Assembly: GCA_050011315.1 (NCBI GenBank)
Contig: JBEKJI010000002.1
Coordinates: 1 to 64,000, forward strand
DNA: 64,000 bases
DNA from: Fen-549 sp050011315
GTDB lineage: Bacteria; Actinomycetota; Thermoleophilia; Gaiellales; Gaiellaceae
Direction of reading: 5' to 3'
The notes below the pieces were generated by a model. It ran no database searches. It was not told the DNA's origin and saw nothing but the letters and a program-made list of their open reading frames with translations. Within the stretch, counting starts at the first letter, position 1. Each line of letters opens with the position of its first letter. The translations under genes were made by a program, and so were the position numbers. Below are positions 7,959 to 16,754 of this stretch, one piece after another.

Positions 7959-8867
7959 GTGTTCGCAACCGGAAAGCAGAGCGACTTCGGCACGATCCTG
8001 ACTGCGATCGTGACTCCCTTCAAGCAGGACGGCTCGGTTGATTTCAAGCGCTTCAAGGCGCTGGCGCGCTATCTCGTCGAGCACGGCTCCGAGGGCCTGG
8101 TCGTCTCCGGCTCGACAGGCGAGAGCCCGACGCTCTCCGACCGCGAGAAGCTGATGCTCTACTACGCGGCGGTCGAGGAGGTCGGCGAGCGAGCGACGGT
8201 GATCGCCAACACGGGCACCTACGACACGCGCCACTCGGCGCACCTGACCCAGCAGGCGGCGGAGTTCGTGGACGGCTTCCTGATCGTCGTCCCTTACTAC
8301 TCGAAGCCGCCGGCGCGGGGCATCGTCGAGCACTACAAGGCGGTCGCCGGCGTCACCGAGAAGCCGATCATCGTCTACAACATCCCCAGCCGCGTGATCG
8401 TGAACGTGGAGCCCGAGACCTTCATGGAGCTCGCCGAGATTCCGAACGTGGTCGCTGTCAAGCAGGCCAACCCCGATCTCGCGCAAGCACGCCGGATAGT
8501 CGAGGAGACCGGCCTGGTGCTCTACGCCGGCAACGACGATCTCGTTCTGCCCTTCCTCGAGCTGGGCGGCGTGGGCGGGATCTGCGTCTACACGCACCTG
8601 GCCGGGCCGAGAGTGCAGGAAATGGTGCACCGTTACCGCAGCGGCAATCTCACCGGAGCCCAGGCGCTCAACGACGAGCTTCGCCCGCTGATCGACGCGC
8701 TTGCCGTCTGCATCAACCCGAGCTCAACCAAGGCTGCGCTCAACCTGCTCGGCTTCGAGGTCGGCGGTCTGCGCCTGCCGCTGGTCGAAGCGACCGCCGA
8801 CGAGATCGAGCGAATCCGCGCCCTGCTCGAGCAGGCAGACGTGCTCGAGCCTGCAGTTCGCGCTTGA
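7959..8867 (+). CDS. dapA: 4-hydroxy-tetrahydrodipicolinate synthase
   Basis: Class I aldolase that condenses aspartate semialdehyde with pyruvate, the first step of the diaminopimelate branch. The 302 residues show SGSTGESPTL (substrate loop), YNIPSR (catalytic tyrosine) and VVAVKQAN (Schiff-base lysine). The GTG start has no Shine-Dalgarno but has TAGAAT 6 bases upstream. Together with dapB upstream and dapF, dapD, dapC and dapE further on, it completes the succinylase pathway in this window. Confidence 0.97.
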   Translation: MFATGKQSDFGTILTAIVTPFKQDGSVDFKRFKALARYLVEHGSEGLVVSGSTGESPTLSDREKLMLYYAAVEEVGERATVIANTGTYDTRHSAHLTQQAAEFVDGFLIVVPYYSKPPARGIVEHYKAVAGVTEKPIIVYNIPSRVIVNVEPETFMELAEIPNVVAVKQANPDLAQARRIVEETGLVLYAGNDDLVLPFLELGGVGGICVYTHLAGPRVQEMVHRYRSGNLTGAQALNDELRPLIDALAVCINPSSTKAALNLLGFEVGGLRLPLVEATADEIERIRALLEQADVLEPAVRA

Positions 8868-8911
8868 TCTCGCTTCCTCGGCCGGCGACTCCTCCCGGCC
8901 GGCGGAGCCGG

Positions 8912-9021
8912 CCTCCGGAGCCGCCTGACACCGCTGGCGGCACGATCCTCTCCGAGCCCGTGTTGTGAACACTGTTCTCTCCGGGCTCGCACCGCCAGCG
9001 GCGCCCCGAGAAAGCGAGAGG
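8912..9021. repeat. Hairpin repeat, unit A
   Basis: First of two similar units of about 110 bp. Both begin CCTCCGGAGCCGCCTGACACCGCTG and end CAGCGGCGCCCCGAGAAAGCGAG. In unit A the arms are CCGCTGGCGG/CCGCCAGCGG, with inner stems GAGCCC/GGGCTC and GTGTT/AACAC. A partial inverted piece (TCTCGCTTCCTCGG) lies at 8868-8881, just after dapA. Confidence 0.75.
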
Positions 9022-9076
9022 CAATCCTCATCGATCGAGTTCCGGCTGGCTGCACCACTTCGTCAGGCTCGACCAG

Positions 9077-9182
9077 CCTCCGGAGCCGCCTGACACCGCT
9101 GCGCACTTCGCTCTCCGAGCCCGTGTGCCCACACGGTGCTCTCCGGCGAAGCACACTCAGCGGCGCCCCGAGAAAGCGAGAC
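9077..9182. repeat. Hairpin repeat, unit B
   Basis: Second unit in the same orientation as unit A. The flanks are nearly identical to unit A but the inner arms differ while still pairing: CCGCTG/CAGCGG, CTTCGC/GCGAAG and CCGTGT/ACACGG. Changes on both sides of the stems that keep pairing point to selection on structure, or to a DNA hairpin. The 8868-9297 gap holds these units and no gene. Confidence 0.75.
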
Positions 9183-9284
9183 TCGCCAACTCAGCGAAAC
9201 TCACAATCCCGACAGCCTCTGATCGCGATGGCACGAAGCTTCCGGCCGAGAACCTACAGGCTCTTCGCAGCCTCGCCGCACGGA

Positions 9285-9290
9285 TACACT
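9285..9290 (+). promoter_or_regulatory. -10 box for leaderless rnj
   Basis: TACACT lies 7 bases before the ATG at 9298, and there is no Shine-Dalgarno. Confidence 0.5.
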
Positions 9291-9297
9291 CGGGTTA

Positions 9298-10959
9298 ATG
9301 GCTTCTGATAAGGCCTGTCGCATCATCCCGCTCGGCGGTCTCGGTGAGGTCGGCAAGAACATGACCGTCTTTGAGCACAGGGGTGAGGCGATCGTGGTCG
9401 ATGCCGGGATCGCCTTCCCGCGCGACGAGCACCTCGGCGTCGATCTGATCCTGCCCGACTTCAGCTACCTGCGCTCACGCGGAAAGCCGATACGGGCGAT
9501 CATCCTCACGCACGGGCACGAGGATCATGTCGGCGGGCTTCCCTATGTGCTGCGCGAGTTGGAGGTCGAGGAGGTCTGGGCGACCAGACTCACGCTCGGT
9601 CTGGTCAAGTCGAAGCTGGACGAGCACGGCCTCGCCCGCGCGACCAAGCTCTGCGAGGCGGTGCCCGCGAAGGGGTCGGTCGCGATCGGGCCCTTCAGGG
9701 TCGAATTCGTGCGCGTCGCCCACTCGATCCCGGACGCGATCTCGGTCGTGATCGAGAGCGCGGCGGGGCGCATCGTCTGCACCGGCGACTACAAGATGGA
9801 TCACACGCCGGTGGACGGCATGCGCACCGACGTCGGCCGTCTGGCCGAGCTTGGCAACCGCGGTGTCGATCTGATGCTCGGCGACTCCACCAACGCGGAG
9901 CGGCCCGGCACCACTCCCTCCGAGCGCAAAGTGGGGGAGGCCTTCCGGCAGATCGTGCCGCTGCGCGACGGGCGTGTGCTCGTGGCCTGTTTCGCCTCCA
10001 ATATCCATCGCGTCCAGCAGGCCGTCGACGTCGCGGTCGAGACCGGACGCTCGGTCGCCGTGATCGGCCGCTCGATGCGCAAGAACGTCAATATCGCCCG
10101 CAATCTCGGCTACCTCGATATCGCCGACGACGTCCTGCTCAAGCCTGAGGAGCTGAGCGAGCTGCCTCCCTACGAGCAGCTGATCCTCTGCACCGGAAGC
10201 CAGGGCGAGCCGCTCTCTGCGCTGACCAGGATCGCCTTCCACGACCACGCGACCGTGCACATCGAGCGAGGCGACACGGTCATCATCTCGGCCAAGCCGA
10301 TTCCGGGTAACGAGCTTCGCGTTCACGACGCCATCAACGGCCTGGCCAAGCTGGGCGCCGAGGTCATGCACGAGGAAATCGCCGCTGTGCACGCCTCGGG
10401 CCACGGCTGCGCCGAGGAGCTGCGCACGATGATCTCACTGCTCAGGCCGAAGGCGGTGATGCCCGTACACGGCGAGTTCCGCATGCTCGCGGCTCATGCC
10501 CGGCTGGCGCAGGAGGCGGGCGTTCCCGAGGATGCGATCCTGATCGCCGAGAACGGCACGGTGGTCGAGCTGACGCCGAACGGCGTCTCCATCGTCGACC
10601 AGATTGAAACCGGCGTCACGCTGGTCGACGGCCTCGGAGTCGGAGACGTCGCCGACGTCGCCCTGCGCGACCGGCGCCACCTGGCCGAAGACGGCGTCCT
10701 GATCGTCGTCACCACTCTCACCTCGAGCAACGGGAATATGGTCGCCACTCCGGAGCTCGTCGCTCGCGGCTTCGGTGAGCAAGACGCGCTCCTGGAAGAG
10801 GTGAAGGAGGAAGTCGTCGAGATCCTCGAGAGCCTGCTGGCCGACGATATCACCGAGATCAAGCTGCTCCAGGAGCACCTGCACGACGGCATCGGTCAGC
10901 TCATCTACGACCGCACCCGCCGCCGGCCGATGATCCTGCCGGTCGTGCTCGAGGTCTGA
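9298..10959 (+). CDS. rnj: Ribonuclease J
   Basis: Metallo-beta-lactamase/beta-CASP nuclease with 5'-to-3' exonuclease and endonuclease activity in RNA decay and maturation. The 553 residues contain the zinc site HGHEDHVGG (near residue 74), VAHSIPDA, TGDYKMD, GDSTNAERPG (motif 4), the beta-CASP segment with CTGSQGEP, and VHASGHGCAEEL followed by MPVHGEFRM. Full length including the C-terminal domain. dapA-rnj adjacency is common in actinobacteria. The start is ATG with a -10 box 7 bases upstream. Confidence 0.97.
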   Translation: MASDKACRIIPLGGLGEVGKNMTVFEHRGEAIVVDAGIAFPRDEHLGVDLILPDFSYLRSRGKPIRAIILTHGHEDHVGGLPYVLRELEVEEVWATRLTLGLVKSKLDEHGLARATKLCEAVPAKGSVAIGPFRVEFVRVAHSIPDAISVVIESAAGRIVCTGDYKMDHTPVDGMRTDVGRLAELGNRGVDLMLGDSTNAERPGTTPSERKVGEAFRQIVPLRDGRVLVACFASNIHRVQQAVDVAVETGRSVAVIGRSMRKNVNIARNLGYLDIADDVLLKPEELSELPPYEQLILCTGSQGEPLSALTRIAFHDHATVHIERGDTVIISAKPIPGNELRVHDAINGLAKLGAEVMHEEIAAVHASGHGCAEELRTMISLLRPKAVMPVHGEFRMLAAHARLAQEAGVPEDAILIAENGTVVELTPNGVSIVDQIETGVTLVDGLGVGDVADVALRDRRHLAEDGVLIVVTTLTSSNGNMVATPELVARGFGEQDALLEEVKEEVVEILESLLADDITEIKLLQEHLHDGIGQLIYDRTRRRPMILPVVLEV

Positions 10960-11088
10960 GCGCTCGCCTCGGAAGACAGCGATTTGTCACCGGGAAACGC
11001 CCGATATGGGGCACGCTGTTTCTTTGACCGATACTGAGCAGATGAAGATCGGCTTGTTCTCTCTCGTACATAACGAAGGAGTTGCCCG

Positions 11089-11427
11089 ATGAAGCTCGGT
11101 TTGATCCTCGCTGGCCTGATCGCTGGGCTAGCTCTCTCGGGAGCCGCCGGCGGCAATACCGCGGATCGTGTCGTAACAGTACGGTCCGGCGATTCAGCGC
11201 AGTTCCTGCCGCACATTTATTACTGCCACAACTACGGAGTCCGCGTGGAGTGCGGGAGTGGCGATGCCTTCCCCTATGTCGAGCTCACGAGTATTCCGTG
11301 CGATCGGAAACACGTCGCATGCGGAATCACCGTCAAGGTGCACACGCTGCGCGACCCACAAGGCGGGCACCTCGCCCGCGTCTATGGCAAAGGTGGCTAC
11401 CCCGTCTACATCTTCACAGCTATGTAG
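11089..11427 (+). CDS. Small secreted protein with four cysteines, unknown function
   Basis: A 112-residue protein, not recognised. Residues 1-20 form a Sec signal peptide (short charged start, then GLILAGLIAGLALSGAAGG). The mature part has four cysteines (in YYCHN, VECGS, IPCDR and VACGI), enough for two disulfide bonds. The strong Shine-Dalgarno AAGGAG and the signal peptide support a real gene. It is inserted between rnj and ftsK, which are often neighbours, and base composition is slightly less GC-rich. Confidence 0.65.
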   Translation: MKLGLILAGLIAGLALSGAAGGNTADRVVTVRSGDSAQFLPHIYYCHNYGVRVECGSGDAFPYVELTSIPCDRKHVACGITVKVHTLRDPQGGHLARVYGKGGYPVYIFTAM

Positions 11428-11484
11428 GCGTATTCCACCAGAGCAGGCCATGCTACGCCCCGAACAGCAGGAGGCCTTCAGGTC

Positions 11485-13689
11485 GTGTCGAAGCTCGCCA
11501 GGGTGAGCAAGAAGCGCTCCAAGCGCAAGTTGAAGCCGCGTCAGCCTGCACGCAAGCGCAAGCCTGCCAAGACTCGCGGCCATCACCATCCAGAGCTGTT
11601 CGGACTTGGGCTTTTAGCGGCCGGGCTCTTCCTCGGCAGTGTCCTTTATCTGGGCTGGAACGGAGGTGTCGTCGGCGCCTTCCTGGCCCACGGCGTACTC
11701 GCCGCGATCGGGGCTACTGGTTACGCACTGCCGGTGGGTGCGATCGCTTACGGCTCGCTTCTGCTCGTGCGTAGCGAGCTGATCGAGCTACGCCCGTTCC
11801 GGCGCGGGCTGGTGACTCTCTTCTTCGGCCTGCAGGTGATGCTTGGCCGCGCACACGGTGGCCTCAGCGGTCGCGGGCTGGAGGCGGGCGTTTCGAAGCT
11901 GCTCGGCGGCACCGGCACCACGATCGTGGCGGTGCTCAGTCTGATTGTCGGCTGCCTGCTTCTCACGGGCGCCTCGCTCGGCGCTTGGCTCAGGAGCTCG
12001 GGCGAAGCTATTCGCCAAGCTCGCCCCGCGCGCGAAGAGCGTGTCCCCGCCGACTACCCCGCGCCGCTCGTTCTTCCGCTGTCGCAGACTGAGCTGGCGC
12101 CTCACGCAGCGCTCTTAGACGGCGCCCGTGCCTTCCCCGATGTCGTCGGCGAAGAGTCGAACGGTCCGCCACCCTTGCTTCTCGATCCCGAGCACGGCTC
12201 CGAGGAGGCGCCGACCCTGTTCGACGTCGCGCCCCGAATCCGCGACTACGAGCTCCCCGACGCGAGCATCCTCCATCGCTCGCCGCCGGTCGCCCAGCAG
12301 CTGGCCGGCTCCGGCGAGCGCATCGCCGAGGTGCTCGTGCAAACTCTTTCCCACTTCGGCGTCGAGGCGCATATCGTCGGTCAGATCTCCGGACCGCGCG
12401 TGACCCGCTACGAGCTCCAGCTCGCGCCCGGCACCAAGGTCTCCAAGGTCGCCAATTTGAAGGACGATCTCTCCTATGCGCTCGCCACCACCGAGATCCG
12501 CATCCTGGCGCCGATCCCGGGTAAGCAAGCGGTTGGCGTCGAGGTCCCGAACCTGACCCCGAATCTGGTCACTCTCGGTGATGTCTTCGACGACCTTCCC
12601 GCTTCGGCCAGTCCGCTTTCGGTCTGGCTCGGCAAGGACATCGCCGGCAACGCCGTCTGGACCGATCTGGCGCGCATGCCGCACATCCTCATCGCCGGCA
12701 CCACCGGTTCGGGCAAGTCGGGCTGCATCAACACGATCCTGACCTCGATCCTGCTCCGCCGCACCCCCGACGAGGTGCGGATGATCCTGATCGATCCCAA
12801 GCGCATCGAGCTCGGCTTCTACGAGTCGATCCCGCACCTGCTCACTCCGGTCGTCTCCAATCCGAAGGAGGCCGCAGCGGTGCTCGCCAACCTGCTCGCC
12901 GAGATGGAGCGCCGCTACGAGAAGATGAGCATTGTGCGGGCACGCGCTCTGCCCGAGTTGAACCGCGCCCTCAGGCAGCGCGGGGAGGACCCGCTTCCCT
13001 ATCTCCTCGTCGTGATCGACGAGCTTGCAGATCTGATGATGACCTCGCCGCAGGCGGTCGAGGACGCGGTCATCCGCCTGGCGCAGAAGTCGCGCGCCGT
13101 CGGTATCCATCTCGTCCTGGCCACGCAGCGGCCCTCGGTCGACGTCATCACCGGCATGATCAAGACCAACATCCCTTCGCGCATCGCCTTCGCTGTCTCC
13201 AGCCAGACCGACTCACGCGTCATCCTCGATACCTCCGGCGCAGAGAGCTTGCTCGGGCAGGGCGACATGCTCTTCAAACCGCTTGGCACCTCGCGTCTGC
13301 AGCGTCTACAGGGCGCCTACGTGAGCGAGGAAGAGGTGACCCTGATCGTCGAGCAGTGCCGCAGTCAGCGCGAACAGGAGCTGGACGAATCGCTGCTCGA
13401 ACTGCCGGAAGCCTTCGCCGAGGAAGCGCTCGAGGACTCGGACAGCGAGTTCGACCCCGACGAAGATCCACTGCTGGAAAAGGCGATCGAGGTCGTCATA
13501 CAGTCGCAGTCGGCTTCGGTCTCGCTGATTCAGCGCCGCCTGCGTGTCGGCTACACGCGGGCGGGCAGGCTGATCGACATGCTCGAGCGGCGCGGCATTA
13601 TCTCGGGCTACGAGGGCTCCAAGCCCCGGCGCGTGCTCGTCGAGGAAAGCGAGCTCGAGCACATCCTGACGCTTCAGGCCGCTCGCTAG
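11485..13689 (+). CDS. ftsK: DNA translocase FtsK/SpoIIIE
   Basis: Septal DNA pump that clears chromosomes from the division plane. The 734 residues start with a basic segment, then about four membrane helices (residues 30-180). A linker follows, then the motor with Walker A (IAGTTGSGKSGC), Walker B (LLVVIDELADLMM) and the ATQRPSVDVITG and TSGAESLLGQGDML motifs. The C-terminal gamma winged helix (SVSLIQRRLRVGYTRAGRLIDMLE) reads the polar KOPS-type sequences. The GTG start follows AGGAGG. Short for an FtsK, which is typical of SpoIIIE-size forms. Confidence 0.96.
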   Translation: MSKLARVSKKRSKRKLKPRQPARKRKPAKTRGHHHPELFGLGLLAAGLFLGSVLYLGWNGGVVGAFLAHGVLAAIGATGYALPVGAIAYGSLLLVRSELIELRPFRRGLVTLFFGLQVMLGRAHGGLSGRGLEAGVSKLLGGTGTTIVAVLSLIVGCLLLTGASLGAWLRSSGEAIRQARPAREERVPADYPAPLVLPLSQTELAPHAALLDGARAFPDVVGEESNGPPPLLLDPEHGSEEAPTLFDVAPRIRDYELPDASILHRSPPVAQQLAGSGERIAEVLVQTLSHFGVEAHIVGQISGPRVTRYELQLAPGTKVSKVANLKDDLSYALATTEIRILAPIPGKQAVGVEVPNLTPNLVTLGDVFDDLPASASPLSVWLGKDIAGNAVWTDLARMPHILIAGTTGSGKSGCINTILTSILLRRTPDEVRMILIDPKRIELGFYESIPHLLTPVVSNPKEAAAVLANLLAEMERRYEKMSIVRARALPELNRALRQRGEDPLPYLLVVIDELADLMMTSPQAVEDAVIRLAQKSRAVGIHLVLATQRPSVDVITGMIKTNIPSRIAFAVSSQTDSRVILDTSGAESLLGQGDMLFKPLGTSRLQRLQGAYVSEEEVTLIVEQCRSQREQELDESLLELPEAFAEEALEDSDSEFDPDEDPLLEKAIEVVIQSQSASVSLIQRRLRVGYTRAGRLIDMLERRGIISGYEGSKPRRVLVEESELEHILTLQAAR

Positions 13690-13729
13690 CCGCTGCCGGT
13701 TACCAGCGGCGTGCTCGTCGCGGAGCAGC

Positions 13730-13735
13730 GACAAT
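13730..13735 (+). promoter_or_regulatory. -10-like box for the 13742 membrane protein
   Basis: GACAAT ends 6 bases before the GTG at 13742. It is weaker than the other TANNNT boxes because the first base differs. Confidence 0.35.
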
Positions 13736-13741
13736 AGCGCC

Positions 13742-14095
13742 GTGCTGCCTTACGAGGACTACCGGACGAACCAAGCGAACGTGCGCGCTCGCCTCGCCGC
13801 CCTCACAGGGCTGATCGGCGTTGTCCTGGCGCCGGCCGCGATCGTGCTCTCGATGCGCCTGGTCGAGGTGACGCTGATCATGGCGGTCATCGCCATCGCC
13901 GCCGGGTGCTCTGTGTTCGGCATTCTGGCTCTCGTACTGGCGAAGAGGGCTCGTTTGCGCCGTTCGATCTCACTCGGGCGCATGGGCGGCGCGAAGCTGG
14001 CCGGGCTCGGTCGCCTACTGGGAACGCTCGCGCTCTCGTTAGGACTCGCGGCCTGCGTGGCGCTTGCCGTATACGCCATCATGACCAGCCGTTAG
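13742..14095 (+). CDS. Small membrane protein, unknown function
   Basis: 117 residues with three hydrophobic segments: about 21-41, 46-68 and 90-113. The first two form a hairpin; a basic loop (AKRARLRRSIS) precedes the third. I recognise no family. It lies between ftsK and the rodZ-like gene in the same direction, so a part in envelope or division biology is possible but not shown. The GTG start has no Shine-Dalgarno. Confidence 0.65.
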   Translation: MLPYEDYRTNQANVRARLAALTGLIGVVLAPAAIVLSMRLVEVTLIMAVIAIAAGCSVFGILALVLAKRARLRRSISLGRMGGAKLAGLGRLLGTLALSLGLAACVALAVYAIMTSR

Positions 14096-14172
14096 TACGG
14101 ATCTCGGACGCAGCGGAGGACGCTCTTCCTCGGTTGAAACCCGGCGAAGCGTCTAAGATCGCTTTCCCCCTC

Positions 14173-14178
14173 TACAAT
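14173..14178 (+). promoter_or_regulatory. -10 box upstream of rodZ-like gene
   Basis: TACAAT ends 8 bases before the GTG at 14187, giving a transcript with almost no leader. Confidence 0.5.
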
Positions 14179-14186
14179 GCATACCT

Positions 14187-14891
14187 GTGTTCGAATTAGG
14201 CAACAGCCTGCGCGAAGCCCGCGAGCGCCAAGGGCGGACGTTCTCAGATCTGGAGCGAAAGACCCAGATCCGTACCCGCTACCTCAGAGCGCTCGAGGAG
14301 GAGCAGTTCTCGCTCCTTCCCGCGCCGGCCTACATGAGGGGTTTCCTGCGTGTCTACGCCGACGAGCTCGGCCTGGACGGGCAGCTCTACGTCGACGAGT
14401 TCAACTCCCGCTTCTCTGTCTCCGAGGAGGTGGTCTCGACCTCTCGGAGCCGGGAGAGAAGGACGCCGGTACAGACGCGGCACTCGCGCCGTGTCGCCAC
14501 CAGCGCGGTTGTTATCTCGCTGGCGATAATAATCGGGGTTTCCCTCCTGCTCTTCGCCGCCTTCACCTCGAAATCGCCGAAGGCTGATGTCGTGAATCTC
14601 CACCCGCAAACCACGAGCCAGGAGACGACGAGGCTCACGATCACGGCCGTGCGCGGGGACACCTTCGTCGATGTCCGAGTCGGCGGAGAGAACGGGGATA
14701 GGGTTTACGGGGATATCCTCCTCAAGGGCCGAAGCAAGAGCTTCAGCTACCCGAGCCTCTGGGTCAGTGTTGGGGCTATTCAGAACTTGCGCTGGACGTT
14801 GGCGAGCGGAGCCCCCACCACGGCGGGAACCCGGGTCGGGCCGGCGACGGTGCTCTTCACCGGGAACAAGCACAGGTTCCTGACCGGGTAG
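14187..14891 (+). CDS. RodZ-like helix-turn-helix membrane protein
   Basis: 234 residues. An N-terminal Cro/XRE-type helix-turn-helix (residues about 5-70, LREARERQGRTFSDLERKT then YLRALEEEQFSLLP and YMRGFLRVYADELGLD) is followed by a basic linker, one membrane helix (about 108-130) and an extracytoplasmic beta domain like RodZ_C/DUF4115. This architecture is that of RodZ, which links MreB to the wall synthesis machinery; mreB is not in the window. The GTG start has TACAAT 8 bases upstream. Confidence 0.85.
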   Translation: MFELGNSLREARERQGRTFSDLERKTQIRTRYLRALEEEQFSLLPAPAYMRGFLRVYADELGLDGQLYVDEFNSRFSVSEEVVSTSRSRERRTPVQTRHSRRVATSAVVISLAIIIGVSLLLFAAFTSKSPKADVVNLHPQTTSQETTRLTITAVRGDTFVDVRVGGENGDRVYGDILLKGRSKSFSYPSLWVSVGAIQNLRWTLASGAPTTAGTRVGPATVLFTGNKHRFLTG

Positions 14892-14894
14892 CAT
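14889..14894 (+). promoter_or_regulatory. -10 box for leaderless cinA
   Basis: TAGCAT, overlapping the rodZ-like stop codon, lies 7 bases before the GTG at 14902. Confidence 0.5.
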
Positions 14895-14901
14895 CGCGCC
14901 C

Positions 14902-16191
14902 GTGAGGGATTCGAAGGCGCTTTCCAGCAACCGGCCCGAAGCCGTCATCGTCGTCACGGGCAGCGAGCTCGTCCGCGGCGATCTGGCCGACGAGAACGGT
15001 CCGTTTCTCGCCGCCAGCCTGGCCGGGCTCGGTCTCCTCTGCCGGCGCATCATGATCGTAGGGGACGATCCCGGTCTGCTCGAAGCGGCTATAGAGGAGG
15101 GGTTCGCAGCCGATCTCTGCGTGATCTCGGGCGGCCTCGGCCCGACCCATGACGACCGCACGATCGAGCTGCTGGCGAAAGTGGCCGGAAGAGAGCTCCT
15201 CGTCGATCCCGAGCTCGAGCGGGCGATCGATCTCGTCGGCCGCCGCTACGCGAGGAACGTCGGTGCCGTCTACCACGCCTTCCAGGCGGGCGTGCGCAAG
15301 CAGGCGAGCATTCCAGAGGGAGCGCACATACTTGGGCTCGCCGGCACGGCTCCCGGCGTCGCACTGGAGCACGAGGGGGGAGTCGCGGTCGCCCTGCCCG
15401 GCCCGCCGAGCGAGCTGCAAGGACTCTGGCCGGCGGCGCTCGCAAGCGAGCCCGTGCAAAAAGTGCTGGCAAGGGTGCCACCCTTCGAGCGCCGGACACT
15501 GCGCTATTACGGGCTCTCGGAATCGTCGCTGGCGGACGCGCTCGAGCAGGCGGGCGGCGAGGGTGGCGGCGTCACGGTCACGATCTGCGCCCGGGAGCGC
15601 GAGCTCTTCGCCGAGCTCTTCGTAGAGCCCGGCGCCGAGGCCCGCGCCGACGAGCTCGAAAGTGCGCTCGCGGCCGCCGATCCCGAAACGCTCTTCGCCC
15701 GTGATGAGCGGCCGATCGAGGAGATCGTGCTCGAGCTGGCGCGCGCGCAGGGGCTCACTCTGGCAACGGCCGAGTCGTGCACGGGCGGGCTTGTGGCCGG
15801 GCGTCTGACTTCGGTTGCCGGCGCCAGCGATGTCTTTCGCGGTTCCGTGGTCGCCTATGCGAACGGGGTCAAGGAGGCTGCGCTAGGGGTCTCGGAGCAG
15901 ACGCTCGCCGAATGTGGCGCCGTCTCCGCAGAGTGCGCGCTCGAGCTGGCCAGTGGCGCAAGAAGGGCACTCGCCGCCGACGTTGCCGTCGGCGTCACCG
16001 GCATCGCCGGCCCGGGTGGCGGCACGGCCGAGAAGCCGGTCGGCCTGGTCTTCCTCTGCGCCGCCGGTCGCGAGGGACAGATCGAGCAGGAGCTTCGCTT
16101 CGGCGGCGAGCGGAACCAGATCCGCCGCTACACGACCGTCGCAGCGCTTCATCTGCTCAGGCGTCTTCTGACACAGATCGGGAACGAATAG
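14902..16191 (+). CDS. cinA: CinA-family protein (MoCF-like domain plus nicotinamide-nucleotide amidase domain)
   Basis: 429 residues. The N-terminal half is a molybdopterin-binding-like domain (GSELVRGDLADENGPF, SGGLGPTHDDRT); in characterised CinA proteins it has ADP-ribose pyrophosphatase activity. The C-terminal domain (ATAESCTGGLVAGRLTSV, GVTGIAGPGGGT) is the PncC amidase that hydrolyses NMN. It sits just upstream of thpR and recA, a frequent actinobacterial and Firmicute order. The start is GTG, probably leaderless. Confidence 0.94.
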   Translation: MRDSKALSSNRPEAVIVVTGSELVRGDLADENGPFLAASLAGLGLLCRRIMIVGDDPGLLEAAIEEGFAADLCVISGGLGPTHDDRTIELLAKVAGRELLVDPELERAIDLVGRRYARNVGAVYHAFQAGVRKQASIPEGAHILGLAGTAPGVALEHEGGVAVALPGPPSELQGLWPAALASEPVQKVLARVPPFERRTLRYYGLSESSLADALEQAGGEGGGVTVTICARERELFAELFVEPGAEARADELESALAAADPETLFARDERPIEEIVLELARAQGLTLATAESCTGGLVAGRLTSVAGASDVFRGSVVAYANGVKEAALGVSEQTLAECGAVSAECALELASGARRALAADVAVGVTGIAGPGGGTAEKPVGLVFLCAAGREGQIEQELRFGGERNQIRRYTTVAALHLLRRLLTQIGNE

Positions 16192-16193
16192 GT

Positions 16194-16754
16194 ATGGATT
16201 CGCCCGCTAGCGTGAGCGGCGATGAACGGATGCGCCTCTTCGTCGCCTTCACGCTTGCGCCCGGCGATCGCAAGCGGATCTTCGCCTGGCAGCGGGCAGA
16301 GCTCGTGGGAAATCGGGCGCGCCTCGTTCCGGAAGAGCACCTCCATCTCACGGTCGCCTTCCTCGGTCCCCGGCCGAAAGAGGAGATCGAGCCGATCGCA
16401 GAGGTCATCGCAAGCGCCGCAGCCGGCGCCGGGCCTATGCCGCTCGAGCTGCGCCGCTATCGCGAGACCAGAAGCGTCGGCATGCTCGTGTTCGAGGACA
16501 CGACCGGAGAGGCGACGAGGGTGGCCGGGGAGATCCAGCGCGGGCTGGAGGAGATCGGCGCCTACAAACGCGAGAGCCGTCCCTGGCTTGCGCACGTCAC
16601 CGTCCTTCGCTTCCGGATCGCGCCTCGTCTGCATCCCGCGCTTCCCGAGCTCGGGCAGATCAGTCCGTCCGAGGCGTCTGCCTACCATTCAGTGCTGCGC
16701 CGCGACGGGGCGCAGTACGACGTTCTCCGATCCGTCGCGCTAGGAGGTCGATGA
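16194..16754 (+). CDS. thpR: RNA 2',3'-cyclic phosphodiesterase (2H family)
   Basis: 186 residues with two HxTx motifs that define the 2H superfamily (HLTV in the LHLTVAFLG block near residue 50, and HVTV in WLAHVTVLRF near residue 130). The enzyme opens 2',3'-cyclic phosphates on RNA ends. The ATG at 16194 overlaps the GGTATGG region just after the cinA stop; a second ATG at 16230 (MRLFVAF) would give 174 residues and fits the family's usual start better. The gene overlaps recA by ATGA. Confidence 0.88.
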   Translation: MDSPASVSGDERMRLFVAFTLAPGDRKRIFAWQRAELVGNRARLVPEEHLHLTVAFLGPRPKEEIEPIAEVIASAAAGAGPMPLELRRYRETRSVGMLVFEDTTGEATRVAGEIQRGLEEIGAYKRESRPWLAHVTVLRFRIAPRLHPALPELGQISPSEASAYHSVLRRDGAQYDVLRSVALGGR

